From the NCBI GenBank assembly GCA_016203765.1, contig JACQMB010000046.1:1-11789 (forward strand): 11,789 nucleotides of DNA, in the 5' to 3' direction. Shown piece by piece: positions 1 through 6,900 of the stretch. Position numbers and translations under genes: made by a program. A model generated the notes under the pieces. That model saw nothing but the letters and a program-made list of their open reading frames with translations, searched no databases and was not told where the DNA came from. Numbering within the stretch: the stretch's first letter is position 1; each line of letters starts with the position of its first letter. Origin of the DNA: Deltaproteobacteria bacterium (GTDB lineage: Bacteria > UBA10199 > SPLOWO2-01-44-7).

Positions 1-16
1 ATAATAACTATATTAT
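1..16. promoter_or_regulatory. Inverted repeat upstream of the antitoxin gene (candidate operator/-10 region)
   Basis: ATAATA-ACTA-TATTAT is a perfect 6-bp inverted repeat with a 4-base spacer, ending 18 bases before the antitoxin start. Ribbon-helix-helix antitoxins usually bind such short palindromes to repress their own operon, and the right arm also resembles a -10 hexamer. The window begins here, so a -35 element cannot be seen. Its role is inferred from position. Confidence 0.35.
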
Positions 17-34
17 TTTGTCGGGAGGTTTGCC

Positions 35-247
35 ATGAGCCAGCAAAATGTCAGCATTACCCTGGATGCCGAGCTGCTGAAGCGTCTGGATGCCCTTTCG
101 GAGGAGACAGAGCGAAACCGCTCCTGGATGATTCGCCAGGCGGTTCAGGTCTATCTGGACGAATTGGAGGATTTAAAGATCGCCAGACAGCGTCTGCAGG
201 ACAAAAGATTAACCCCCTCCCAATTAAGGAAGGCGATCGGTGTATAG
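35..247 (+). CDS. Ribbon-helix-helix (CopG/RelB-type) antitoxin
   Basis: This 70-residue protein has the layout of a CopG/Arc-type ribbon-helix-helix antitoxin. A short beta strand (residues about 4-10, NVSITLD) is followed by helix A (ELLKRLDALSEET) and the turn and helix B (NRSWMIRQAVQVYL). The charged C-terminal tail (about residues 45-70) is the part that normally wraps the toxin. The start is well supported: GGGAGG lies 8 bases before the ATG. The stop overlaps the following RelE/ParE-type gene by 8 bases, the usual translationally coupled antitoxin-first order. By family knowledge it should neutralise that toxin and repress the operon through the upstream palindrome. The family assignment is firm; the subfamily (CopG, ParD or RelB-like) is not resolved. 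Confidence 0.88.
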   Translation: MSQQNVSITLDAELLKRLDALSEETERNRSWMIRQAVQVYLDELEDLKIARQRLQDKRLTPSQLRKAIGV

Positions 248-506
248 GGTTGAGTACGCCAAGGGGATCGTCAAAGACCTCAAAAAACTCCCCAAAGAAA
301 TCAAGCAAAAGGCTTTGGGGATTGTTGAGGGGATCCTGGCCGCGGATCCTTACGTCGGCAAACCGCTGAAAGGACCCTACAAGGGGCTATGGAAATACCG
401 GGTGGGGGATTATCGCATTATTTATACCATTGAATCGGACCGGCTCTGCATTTTTGTCCTGCGCATCCGCCACCGCAAAAATGTCTATGAAGGGATCGTG
501 TTTTAA
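240..506 (+). CDS. RelE/ParE-family toxin
   Basis: This 88-residue basic protein has the RelE/ParE fold signature: N-terminal strand YRVEYAKG, helices rich in Lys (DLKKLPKEIKQKALGIVEGI), then PLKGPYKGLWKYRVGDYRIIY and the C-terminal strand LRIRHRKNVYEG. The central GLWKYRVGDYRIIY and terminal RHRKNVY blocks are typical of RelE-type mRNA interferases. The start is GTG inside the end of the antitoxin gene, giving an 8-base overlap, so translation is probably coupled. Whether the target is ribosome-bound mRNA (RelE) or gyrase (ParE) cannot be told from sequence alone; the RHRK...Y ending favours RelE-like. Length is normal and I see no truncation. Confidence 0.88.
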   Translation: MYRVEYAKGIVKDLKKLPKEIKQKALGIVEGILAADPYVGKPLKGPYKGLWKYRVGDYRIIYTIESDRLCIFVLRIRHRKNVYEGIVF

Positions 507-646
507 AAAAATTCCCCTTATTTATTCACTTTAAACAACCATATGTTTAAAGGCAAAGTTCGATAAAACTTAAAGCATACATTAAAGTGTTTCTCTATCT
601 ACCTGACAAATAAGCACATATATTTATTTGCCTTTTCACTTTAACA
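507..646. other. AT-rich intergenic spacer with inverted repeats and a recurring CACTTTAA octamer
   Basis: I see no gene in these 140 bases. Two clear inverted repeats are present: CTTTAAACA/TGTTTAAAG (529-537 and 544-552, 6-base loop) and CAAATAA/TTATTTG (607-613 and 624-630, 10-base loop). The octamer CACTTTAA occurs at 527-534 and 637-644, and inverted (TTAAAGTG) at 582-589. The first hairpin lies 22 bases after the toxin stop and could help end that transcript, but no T-tract follows. The region should also hold the promoter of the MEDS gene; I cannot point to a convincing -35/-10 pair. Confidence 0.4.
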
Positions 647-1285
647 ATGTTAATTTCCAACACAATTCAAGTCATGGAACTTTTAGCAAACAGACCGAAC
701 TGGCTGGATTCCATAGAGAAAGAGACGCACGCCTGTTTTTTCTACACCACGGAAGAGGAATTTCTCGCGATCGCTGGCCCCTATTTGCAAACCGGTTTGG
801 AAAAGGGGGGTCAGGAACGCCTCCTCTGGATACTCCCCCCAAACTATTCCTTTGCGAGGGGTAAGGAGGCCCTGGAAACCCAATGGGGAAGTTCCGTGGA
901 GGCCCATTTGAGAAGAAGGCGCCTGATCCTGATGCCCTGGGATAGGTGGTACGGCCTGGAGGTTTCCATTCAGGAATTATTGAAGCGGGCCCGCCAGCTT
1001 CTGGATGAAACGCTCTCCGCCGGCTTCCAGTCGTTGAAAATACTGACCCACTCCCCCCACCGTTCGTCTTCCTATTGGAAGGATTTTTTCCTTTATGAAG
1101 AGGCGTTCCCCAAGCGCTTCGGCCGCCGGCCGGTCGTCTCGCTGTGCGCCTATTCCCTGATCGACTGCCCCGCGCAAGCGGTCTCCTCGGTCGCCCTCAA
1201 CCACTCCTTCTGCCTCATCCACCGCGGCAGCGAATGGGAGTGGTTGGAAAATAAGCCTGTCAAATCGAGTTCCCTGACCCTCTAG
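647..1285 (+). CDS. Stand-alone MEDS-domain (DcmR-type sensory domain) protein
   Basis: This 212-residue protein matches the MEDS domain (methanogen/methylotroph DcmR sensory domain) over nearly its whole length. The visible blocks are HACFFYTTEEEFLAIAGPYL with TGLEKGGQERLLWI near the N-terminus, LILMPWDRWYG in the middle, and the C-terminal RRPVVSLCAYSL with a late conserved His (LNHSFCLIHRG). In the family this domain is usually joined to a histidine kinase, HTH or anti-sigma module and is thought to sense small molecules or redox state. Here no partner domain is attached, so any output must come from a separate protein. The start is uncertain: no Shine-Dalgarno precedes the ATG at 647, and an ATG at 674 (MELLANRP) is an alternative. 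It sits alone between two toxin-antitoxin modules. The biological role is unknown. Confidence 0.78.
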   Translation: MLISNTIQVMELLANRPNWLDSIEKETHACFFYTTEEEFLAIAGPYLQTGLEKGGQERLLWILPPNYSFARGKEALETQWGSSVEAHLRRRRLILMPWDRWYGLEVSIQELLKRARQLLDETLSAGFQSLKILTHSPHRSSSYWKDFFLYEEAFPKRFGRRPVVSLCAYSLIDCPAQAVSSVALNHSFCLIHRGSEWEWLENKPVKSSSLTL

Positions 1286-1358
1286 CATAGTCGTTTGTTG
1301 TCTTTTCCCCCTCTTGTATTAGAAATCCGCCGGTGGCAAAAGAGGCAACCAAGGAAAC

Positions 1359-1412
1359 ACGGTGGCACTTATTGTCACCGTACAAAAGTCTCCCCGAGCC
1401 GGAACGGGGGAG
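1359..1412. terminator. Paired hairpins between convergent genes (candidate bidirectional terminator)
   Basis: Two stem-loops lie between the convergent MEDS and abiEii-like genes. The first (1359-1367 with 1373-1381) is a 9-bp stem with one G-U pair and a 5-base loop. The second (1390-1396 with 1405-1412) is a GC-rich 7-bp stem with one bulged G. Read on the minus strand, the second is followed by ACTTTT, which fits an intrinsic terminator for the abiE operon. The plus-strand side lacks a T-run. The remaining bases of 1286-1422 show nothing else. Confidence 0.42.
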
Positions 1413-1422
1413 GCATAATGCG

Positions 1423-2154
1423 TTAACATAACTGCTCCAGTCTCTGGATCAGCCTTCCGACCGAGGCTTGAATCACTCTTAAAACGCCCGGCTGATATTC
1501 CGGAGGCAAAAGGGGATTCAATTCCTTTTCGATGGATTCCTGGGACAGGGCTTGGAGTCTCTTGCGCAACAATTGTGCGGCTTCCGGAAACGTCACGGCC
1601 TTGGGCCGGGCGCGTTCAACGGAGAGTTTTGAAAGTCGCGTTTTGAGCGTGTTGATATCAAAAGTTCCCATCTCTTCCATCTGGCTTAAATCATAAAAGT
1701 CGCGTCCCACTGCCCGTTCCAAAGCGGCGGCAATCTTATTGGCATAGGCTTCTGGAAGGGCCATGGCCGAAACCAGACAAGCCGCAACATTGTATTGTCG
1801 GGCGAGGTAAGCCGTGGAGAGTGTCTCGGGTGGAAGCTGGGTGAAAGGGAGAAAGCTGACTTCCACCAGACATCCTGTTTTTTCTGCTTCAGCGATCACA
1901 TCCAGCCAGATACCTCTTGAGTGTAATTGAACTTTCCCCACTTTGACCCCGTCAATCCCTTCCAGGGCTTGTACTAGCAGGGGAGCCCATTTTTTTCTGG
2001 ATTCCCGTGTGATCAAGACGAAATCAATGTCCTTTGTGTAGCGGGGACTTTGGTAAAGCCGCATCAAAATACCTCCTTTCAAAATCAGATTTTTCCTGAA
2101 TTTGGCCGATAGTGTTGTGAGTATCTTTGTAATCAATTCCTCTGTCTTATTCAT
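1423..2154 (-). CDS. AbiEii-type nucleotidyltransferase toxin
   Basis: This 243-residue protein carries the N-terminal nucleotidyltransferase signature of the AbiEii/MenT family: LILKGGILMRLYQSPRYTKDIDF, with the Gly pair at residues 27-28 and the metal-binding Asp pair at 42 and 44. A later ALPEAYANKIAAALER...RDFYDL block is also typical of the family (lysine in the active site, then R-x-x-D-x-x-D/Y-like motif). AbiEii-type toxins transfer nucleotides, in characterised members to tRNA, and cause reversible growth arrest or abortive phage infection. The start is well supported: AAAGGAG lies 6 bases before the ATG. The gene overlaps the end of the upstream AbiEi-type gene by 8 bases. It is slightly shorter than many AbiEii proteins but looks complete. 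Confidence 0.83.
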   Translation of the reverse strand: MNKTEELITKILTTLSAKFRKNLILKGGILMRLYQSPRYTKDIDFVLITRESRKKWAPLLVQALEGIDGVKVGKVQLHSRGIWLDVIAEAEKTGCLVEVSFLPFTQLPPETLSTAYLARQYNVAACLVSAMALPEAYANKIAAALERAVGRDFYDLSQMEEMGTFDINTLKTRLSKLSVERARPKAVTFPEAAQLLRKRLQALSQESIEKELNPLLPPEYQPGVLRVIQASVGRLIQRLEQLC

Positions 2155-2740
2155 GGAGAACTCCTTTCACAAATTTTACAAACTTTGGATTACGATAGTG
2201 TTTCAGGTACCCGGCCAGTTTTTTCCGGTCCAGCTTTTCCGTCAGGACCTCTTGCAGCGGGTTGATAACAAAGCGGACTCCCCGCAAATAATAATAGAGA
2301 ATATCGAGATAGGCCTTTTCGCTGTCGGCCATGCGGATGCCCCCCTCCGCGCGGCTAACACCAAATATCAATTGTTCCCGGATAGAATAATAAAAAATCG
2401 TTCCGAAGGGTGTTTTGACAATTCGTCTTCCTTGTCCCGAATAGATCGCCGAAACCCCGCGTTGGGGGACCGTCCCGATCAGACCGTTCCTGGACAAAAC
2501 AGAATCCATGGAGATGTATGATTTTTCCCGGATCCGGCAGGCCAAGACCCAAAGATCGGGATTTTTGGTCGTGTAGAAGCCCCGTTTGATTTTGAAAAGG
2601 GTGCCGTCTTGTACCAGACGCCGAATCATCCGGTTTGTTTTGAGTTCCGTACGGGCTCCCATGAGATGAAACAGGTCGGTGTAGGTAAAGACACCCCGCA
2701 GGGAGGGGGCAAGATTGAGGATTTTTTCAACGATATTCAT
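2147..2740 (-). CDS. AbiEi-type antitoxin / transcriptional repressor
   Basis: This 197-residue protein has an N-terminal winged-helix region (residues about 1-55: VFTYTDLFHLMGARTELKTNRMIRRLV then GTLFKIKRGFYTT). The 'degenerate HTH then KRGFY' arrangement is the hallmark of AbiEi-family antitoxins. The C-terminal half (YISMDSVLSRNGLIG...TPFGTIFYYSI...MADSEKAYLDILYY) matches the antitoxin domain. In known abiE systems this protein represses the operon by binding inverted repeats and antagonises the toxin. It lies immediately upstream of, and overlaps, the AbiEii-type toxin gene. No strong Shine-Dalgarno precedes the ATG. The gene diverges from carA across a 94-base spacer. Family call is good; antitoxicity through direct binding is not implied, since type IV systems often act without it. 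Confidence 0.82.
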   Translation of the reverse strand: MNIVEKILNLAPSLRGVFTYTDLFHLMGARTELKTNRMIRRLVQDGTLFKIKRGFYTTKNPDLWVLACRIREKSYISMDSVLSRNGLIGTVPQRGVSAIYSGQGRRIVKTPFGTIFYYSIREQLIFGVSRAEGGIRMADSEKAYLDILYYYLRGVRFVINPLQEVLTEKLDRKKLAGYLKHYRNPKFVKFVKGVLHE

Positions 2741-2753
2741 GCTATGTGGAAAG

Positions 2754-2768
2754 TATCATAAAGTGATA
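2754..2768. promoter_or_regulatory. Short inverted repeat in front of the abiE-like pair (candidate operator)
   Basis: TATCA-TAAAG-TGATA is a 5-bp inverted repeat 14 bases upstream of the AbiEi-type start. On the minus strand it overlaps a TATGAT that could be a -10 hexamer. AbiEi proteins autoregulate through inverted repeats near the promoter, so an operator is plausible, but the arms are short and the assignment is positional. Confidence 0.3.
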
Positions 2769-2814
2769 TTTTTTGTACAGCATAAAAATTACCCGGTTGC
2801 AATTTAGCCGTGCT

Positions 2815-2820
2815 TATAAT
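2815..2820 (+). promoter_or_regulatory. Consensus -10 hexamer just upstream of carA
   Basis: A perfect TATAAT ends only 14 bases before the carA ATG, which would put the transcript start about 7-9 bases from the start codon. No good -35 lies 16-18 bases upstream; TTGCAA at 2797-2802 is only 12 bases away. No Shine-Dalgarno precedes carA either, consistent with a very short or leaderless message. Chance occurrence in an AT-rich spacer remains possible. Confidence 0.35.
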
Positions 2821-2834
2821 AGCCAGCCCCTTTA

Positions 2835-3962
2835 ATGACAAAAGCCTGCCTCGTTCTTTCCGACGGAACGGTTTATCGGGGACAATCATTTGGTTTTGAG
2901 GGGGAAACTGCCGGTGAGGTGGTTTTCAATACCTCGATGACCGGTTATCAGGAGATACTGACCGATCCTTCTTATTGCCGACAAATTGTTATTTTAACCT
3001 ACCCGATGATCGGGAACACCGGCGTCAATCCGGAAGACGTTGAATCGAAGCGGCCGCAAGTCGCGGGATTGATTGTCAAAGAATATTGTAAAACCCCCAG
3101 CAATTGGCGTTCCAGCCAGACCCTGGCCGAATATCTGCAAAAAAACAAAATCGTGGCGGTCGAGGGCCTGCCGACGCGCGAAATCGTCCGGCATATCCGG
3201 GAACGGGGGGCCCAGCCGGGGATTTTGACCGCGCAGGCCACCGATTTGGAAAAATTGAAAAAACGGGCGGCGGGGCTGGAAAAGATGGAGGGGAGAAATC
3301 TGGTGGGAGAGGTGACTTGTGACAAGCCTTATTTGGTCAAGGCGGCCTCCATCAAAAAATTCCGCGTGGCCGCCTATGACTTTGGCATTAAACAAAACAT
3401 CGTTCGGGAGCTGACCCAGAGGGGTTGTGAAGTTCTGGTGGTTCCGGCGTTGACCCCTCCCAAAGATATTTTAAGCGAAAAACCGGACGGGATACTGCTC
3501 TCCAACGGCCCCGGCGATCCGGCCGCCTGTCTGGAGATCATCGAAAACTTCAAACCGTTGATTGGGCAGATTCCGATTCTGGGCATTTGTCTGGGACATC
3601 AACTGCTGGCGCTGGCCTTGGGGGCCAAAACTTTTAAATTGAAGTTCGGCCATCGGGGGGCCAACCAGCCGGTCAAAGATTTGGAAAGCGGAAAAGTTTT
3701 GATCACCTCCCAAAACCACGGTTTTGCCGTCGATCCCAAAACTTTAACCAGCGACATGGAAATGACCCAGGTTAATTTAAACGACCAAACAGTTGAGGCC
3801 TTTCGGCACAAGCGGCGTCCGATTTTGTCCATTCAATATCACCCGGAGGCCAGCCCTGGTCCCCACGACGCCAAAAATTTCTTTAATGAATTTACAAGGT
3901 CCCTGGTCCACGGTCCACGGTCCACGGTCCGCTCTTATGCCCAAACGCACCGACATCCATAA
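2835..3962 (+). CDS. carA: Carbamoyl-phosphate synthase small (glutaminase) subunit
   Basis: The 375-residue product is CarA, which hydrolyses glutamine and passes ammonia to CarB for carbamoyl phosphate synthesis (pyrimidine and arginine pathways). The N-terminal small-subunit domain (about 1-150) shows VVFNTSMTGYQEILTDPSY and VEGLPTREIVRHIRERGAQPG. The class I glutamine amidotransferase domain (about 175-355) has LLSNGPGDP, the nucleophile Cys252 in GICLGHQ, and His336/Glu338 in QYHPEA, so the triad is intact. The start matches family N-termini (KACLVLSDGTVY). The normal C-terminus is near FFNEF. After it come about 22 extra residues encoded by a 7-bp tandem repeat and by sequence overlapping the carB start. 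The stop lies 26 bases inside carB. Enzymatic function is very likely retained. Confidence 0.97.
   Translation: MTKACLVLSDGTVYRGQSFGFEGETAGEVVFNTSMTGYQEILTDPSYCRQIVILTYPMIGNTGVNPEDVESKRPQVAGLIVKEYCKTPSNWRSSQTLAEYLQKNKIVAVEGLPTREIVRHIRERGAQPGILTAQATDLEKLKKRAAGLEKMEGRNLVGEVTCDKPYLVKAASIKKFRVAAYDFGIKQNIVRELTQRGCEVLVVPALTPPKDILSEKPDGILLSNGPGDPAACLEIIENFKPLIGQIPILGICLGHQLLALALGAKTFKLKFGHRGANQPVKDLESGKVLITSQNHGFAVDPKTLTSDMEMTQVNLNDQTVEAFRHKRRPILSIQYHPEASPGPHDAKNFFNEFTRSLVHGPRSTVRSYAQTHRHP
3898..3930 (+). repeat. Heptanucleotide tandem repeat (GGTCCAC)n at the carA 3' end
   Basis: One GGTCCCT, three perfect GGTCCAC units and a partial GGTCC run in tandem, about 4.7 copies. The array encodes the extra carA tail (LVHGPRSTV) and ends 6 bases before the carB ATG, occupying the place where a carB ribosome site would lie. 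A cyclic variant of the same heptamer occurs inside carB. Confidence 0.9.
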
Positions 3963-6900
3963 AATCCTCGTCATCGGCTCCGGACCCATCCAGATCGGGC
4001 AGGCCTGTGAGTTCGACTATTCGGGAACGCAGGCGTTGAAGGCCCTCAAGCAGGAGGGGTTTCAAACCGTTTTGGTCAATTCCAACCCGGCCACGATCAT
4101 GACCGATCCGGAATTTGCCGACGCCACTTATATTGAGCCGCTCACTTTCGATTTTCTGGCTAAAATTATTGAAAAGGAAAAACCAGACGCTCTGCTTCCC
4201 ACCGTGGGAGGACAGACCGCCCTCAATTTGGCGATGGAACTCCATCAAAAAGGGATTTTGAAAAAATTTGGAGTGAGGCTCATCGGCGCCTCCGCGGAGG
4301 CAATCCATCGCGCCGAGGACCGGAAGGCCTTTAAAGAATGCATGACCGGCATCGGGCTGAAAGTTCCGCCAAGCGGCCTGGCCCATTCGTTGGAAGAAGC
4401 CCGCGCCGTTATCCGGGAAATAGGGTTTCCCTGCGTGATTCGTCCCGCCTTTACGCTGGGCGGGGCGGGGGGGAACATCGTTCACAACCCTTATGAGTTT
4501 GAATACTACGTCCAGTGGGGGCTCTCTTTAAGTCCCATCAAGCAAATTTTAATCGAACAATCGGTCTTGGGATGGAAAGAATTTGAACTGGAGGTGATGC
4601 GCGATTGCAAAGATAATGTTGTGATTATCTGTTCGATCGAAAACATGGACCCGATGGGGGTCCACACCGGCGATAGTATCACCGTGGCCCCGGTCCAGAC
4701 TTTGACCGACAAGGAATATCAAACGATGCGCGACAGCGCAATCAAGGCGATCCGGGCGATCGGCGTGGACACCGGCGGCTGTAACATCCAGTTTGCCGTC
4801 CATCCCGAAACGGGCGAGCAGGTGATGATTGAAATCAACCCGCGGGTTTCCCGATCTTCCGCGCTGGCCTCCAAGGCGACCGGCTTTCCCATCGCCAAGA
4901 TCGCGGCCAAGCTGGCGGTGGGCTATGCGTTGGACGAACTCCCCAACGACATCACCCAAAAAACCCCCGCGTCGTTTGAACCTTCCATCGATTACGTGGT
5001 GACCAAGGTGCCGCGCTTCGATTTTGAAAAATTTCCCAAGACACCCGATACCCTGACCACCCAGATGAAATCGGTGGGCGAGGTGATGGCGATCGGGCGT
5101 ACGTTCAGGGAGTCGTTTCAAAAGGCGATACGGTCGTTGGAAGTGAGGAACTACGGACCACGGACTACGGACCACGGACTACGGACTAAAGACCTTCTGC
5201 AAAGGCCTCGGGCCAACTGGTCGTGGGAGATAGCCGAGGCTTTGTGGATGGGAGTATCGATAGAGGAAATTTATAAAATCACAAAGATTGACCGGTGGTT
5301 TTTAAATCAGATTCGGGAGATTGTAAATGCCGAAAGGGAATTGAAAGGCCGAAAATTGCCCGATTTGTCTCGCAACGAGTTGTGGAGCTTGAAGGCCGAC
5401 GGTTTTTCGGACAAACGGCTGGCCCTCTTTTTGGAATGTTCGGATGGAGATGTCCGCCGGCGCCGCGCCAGGGAAAAAATCCGCCCCGTCTATAAAACCG
5501 TCGATACCTGCGCCGCGGAGTTCGCGGCCCACACCCCGTATCTCTATTCCACCTATGAGAACGAAGACGAATTTCCGCCGACCCAAAACAAAAAGGTAGT
5601 GATCCTGGGTTCCGGCCCCAACCGGATCGGGCAGGGGATTGAGTTTGACTACGCGTGCGTCCACGCCTGTATGGCCTTTCGCGAGGCCGGTTTTGAGACG
5701 ATCATGGTCAACTGCAATCCAGAGACGGTCTCCACCGATTACGACATCTCGGATCGCCTCTACTTTGAGCCGCTGACCCTGGAGGATGTGCTTTCTATTT
5801 TGGAAAAGGAAAAGCCGGACGGGGTGGTCCTGCAATTCGGCGGACAGACGCCGTTGAAACTGGCCTTGGGCATTCAACAGGCCGGTTTTAAAATTTTGGG
5901 GACGGCCGGTGAAGACATCGACCGGGCCGAGGACCGGGAAAAGTTTAAAGCGTTATTGGATGAACTCAAGCTGAAACAACCGGCCAATGCCTTGGCCCAC
6001 AATATGGAAGAGGCCAAAGCGATGGCCTTTCAGATCGGTTTTCCGTTGTTACTGCGCCCCTCCTACGTCTTGGGCGGGAGGGCGATGGTGGTCGTGCACG
6101 ACGCCAAACACCTGGAGGAAGCCTTAAAGGAAGCCTTTTATGTTTCTGAGGAACATCCTGTTTTAATTGAACATTTTTTAAAAGACGCTGTCGAAATGGA
6201 TGTGGATGCGATTGGGGATGGCCGGGAAATAGTGATTGCCGGCGTGATGGAGCATATCGAGGAGGCGGGTGTCCATTCGGGAGACAGCTCCTGTTGTCTG
6301 CCGGCCCGGCTGCTGGGGCCGGAGATTATCCGGAAGATCGAGGAACAGACGATTGCCTTGGGGCGGGCTTTGCAGATAAAGGGGATGATGAATGTCCAGT
6401 TTGCGGTGCAGGAGGGGGTTGTTTACGTGTTGGAAGTAAATCCCCGCGCCTCGCGGACCGTCCCGTTTGTCTCGAAGGCTACCGGTATTCCTTGGGCCAA
6501 GGTCGCGGTGGATGTCATTGCGAGCGAAGCGAAGCAATCCAGCTACCATCTGGATTGCTTCACCCCGCTTCGCGGGGTTCGCAATGACAACATCTATTCC
6601 GTCAAAACCCCCGTCTTTCCCTTTATCAAATTCCCCAACGTCGACACCATTTTGACCACCGAGATGTGCTCCATCGGCGAGGTGATGGGAAGGGGGAAGA
6701 CTTTTGCCGAGGCCTTTGCCAAGGCGCAGTTGGCGGCTGGCCAGGCCCTGCCGCGGCCCCCCGCGACGGTTTTTTTGAGCGTGCACGACGGAGATAAACC
6801 GCACGCCTTGAGCGTGGCCAGAGAGTTGAGTCAAATGGGTTATAAACTTTTGACGACCGGCGGGACCCATCTTTTTCTCAAAAAAGAGGGGATCGATTCG

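Noticed and set aside
3898..3930. CRISPR array
   Set aside because: The heptamers are direct tandem repeats without spacers.
3892..5175. Long minus-strand ORFs opposite carB
   Set aside because: They are Arg/Gly/His-rich antisense shadows of a conserved gene with no family match.
6294..6655. Plus-strand alternative frames over the palindromic element in carB
   Set aside because: They are shadow frames; the carB frame is conserved throughout.
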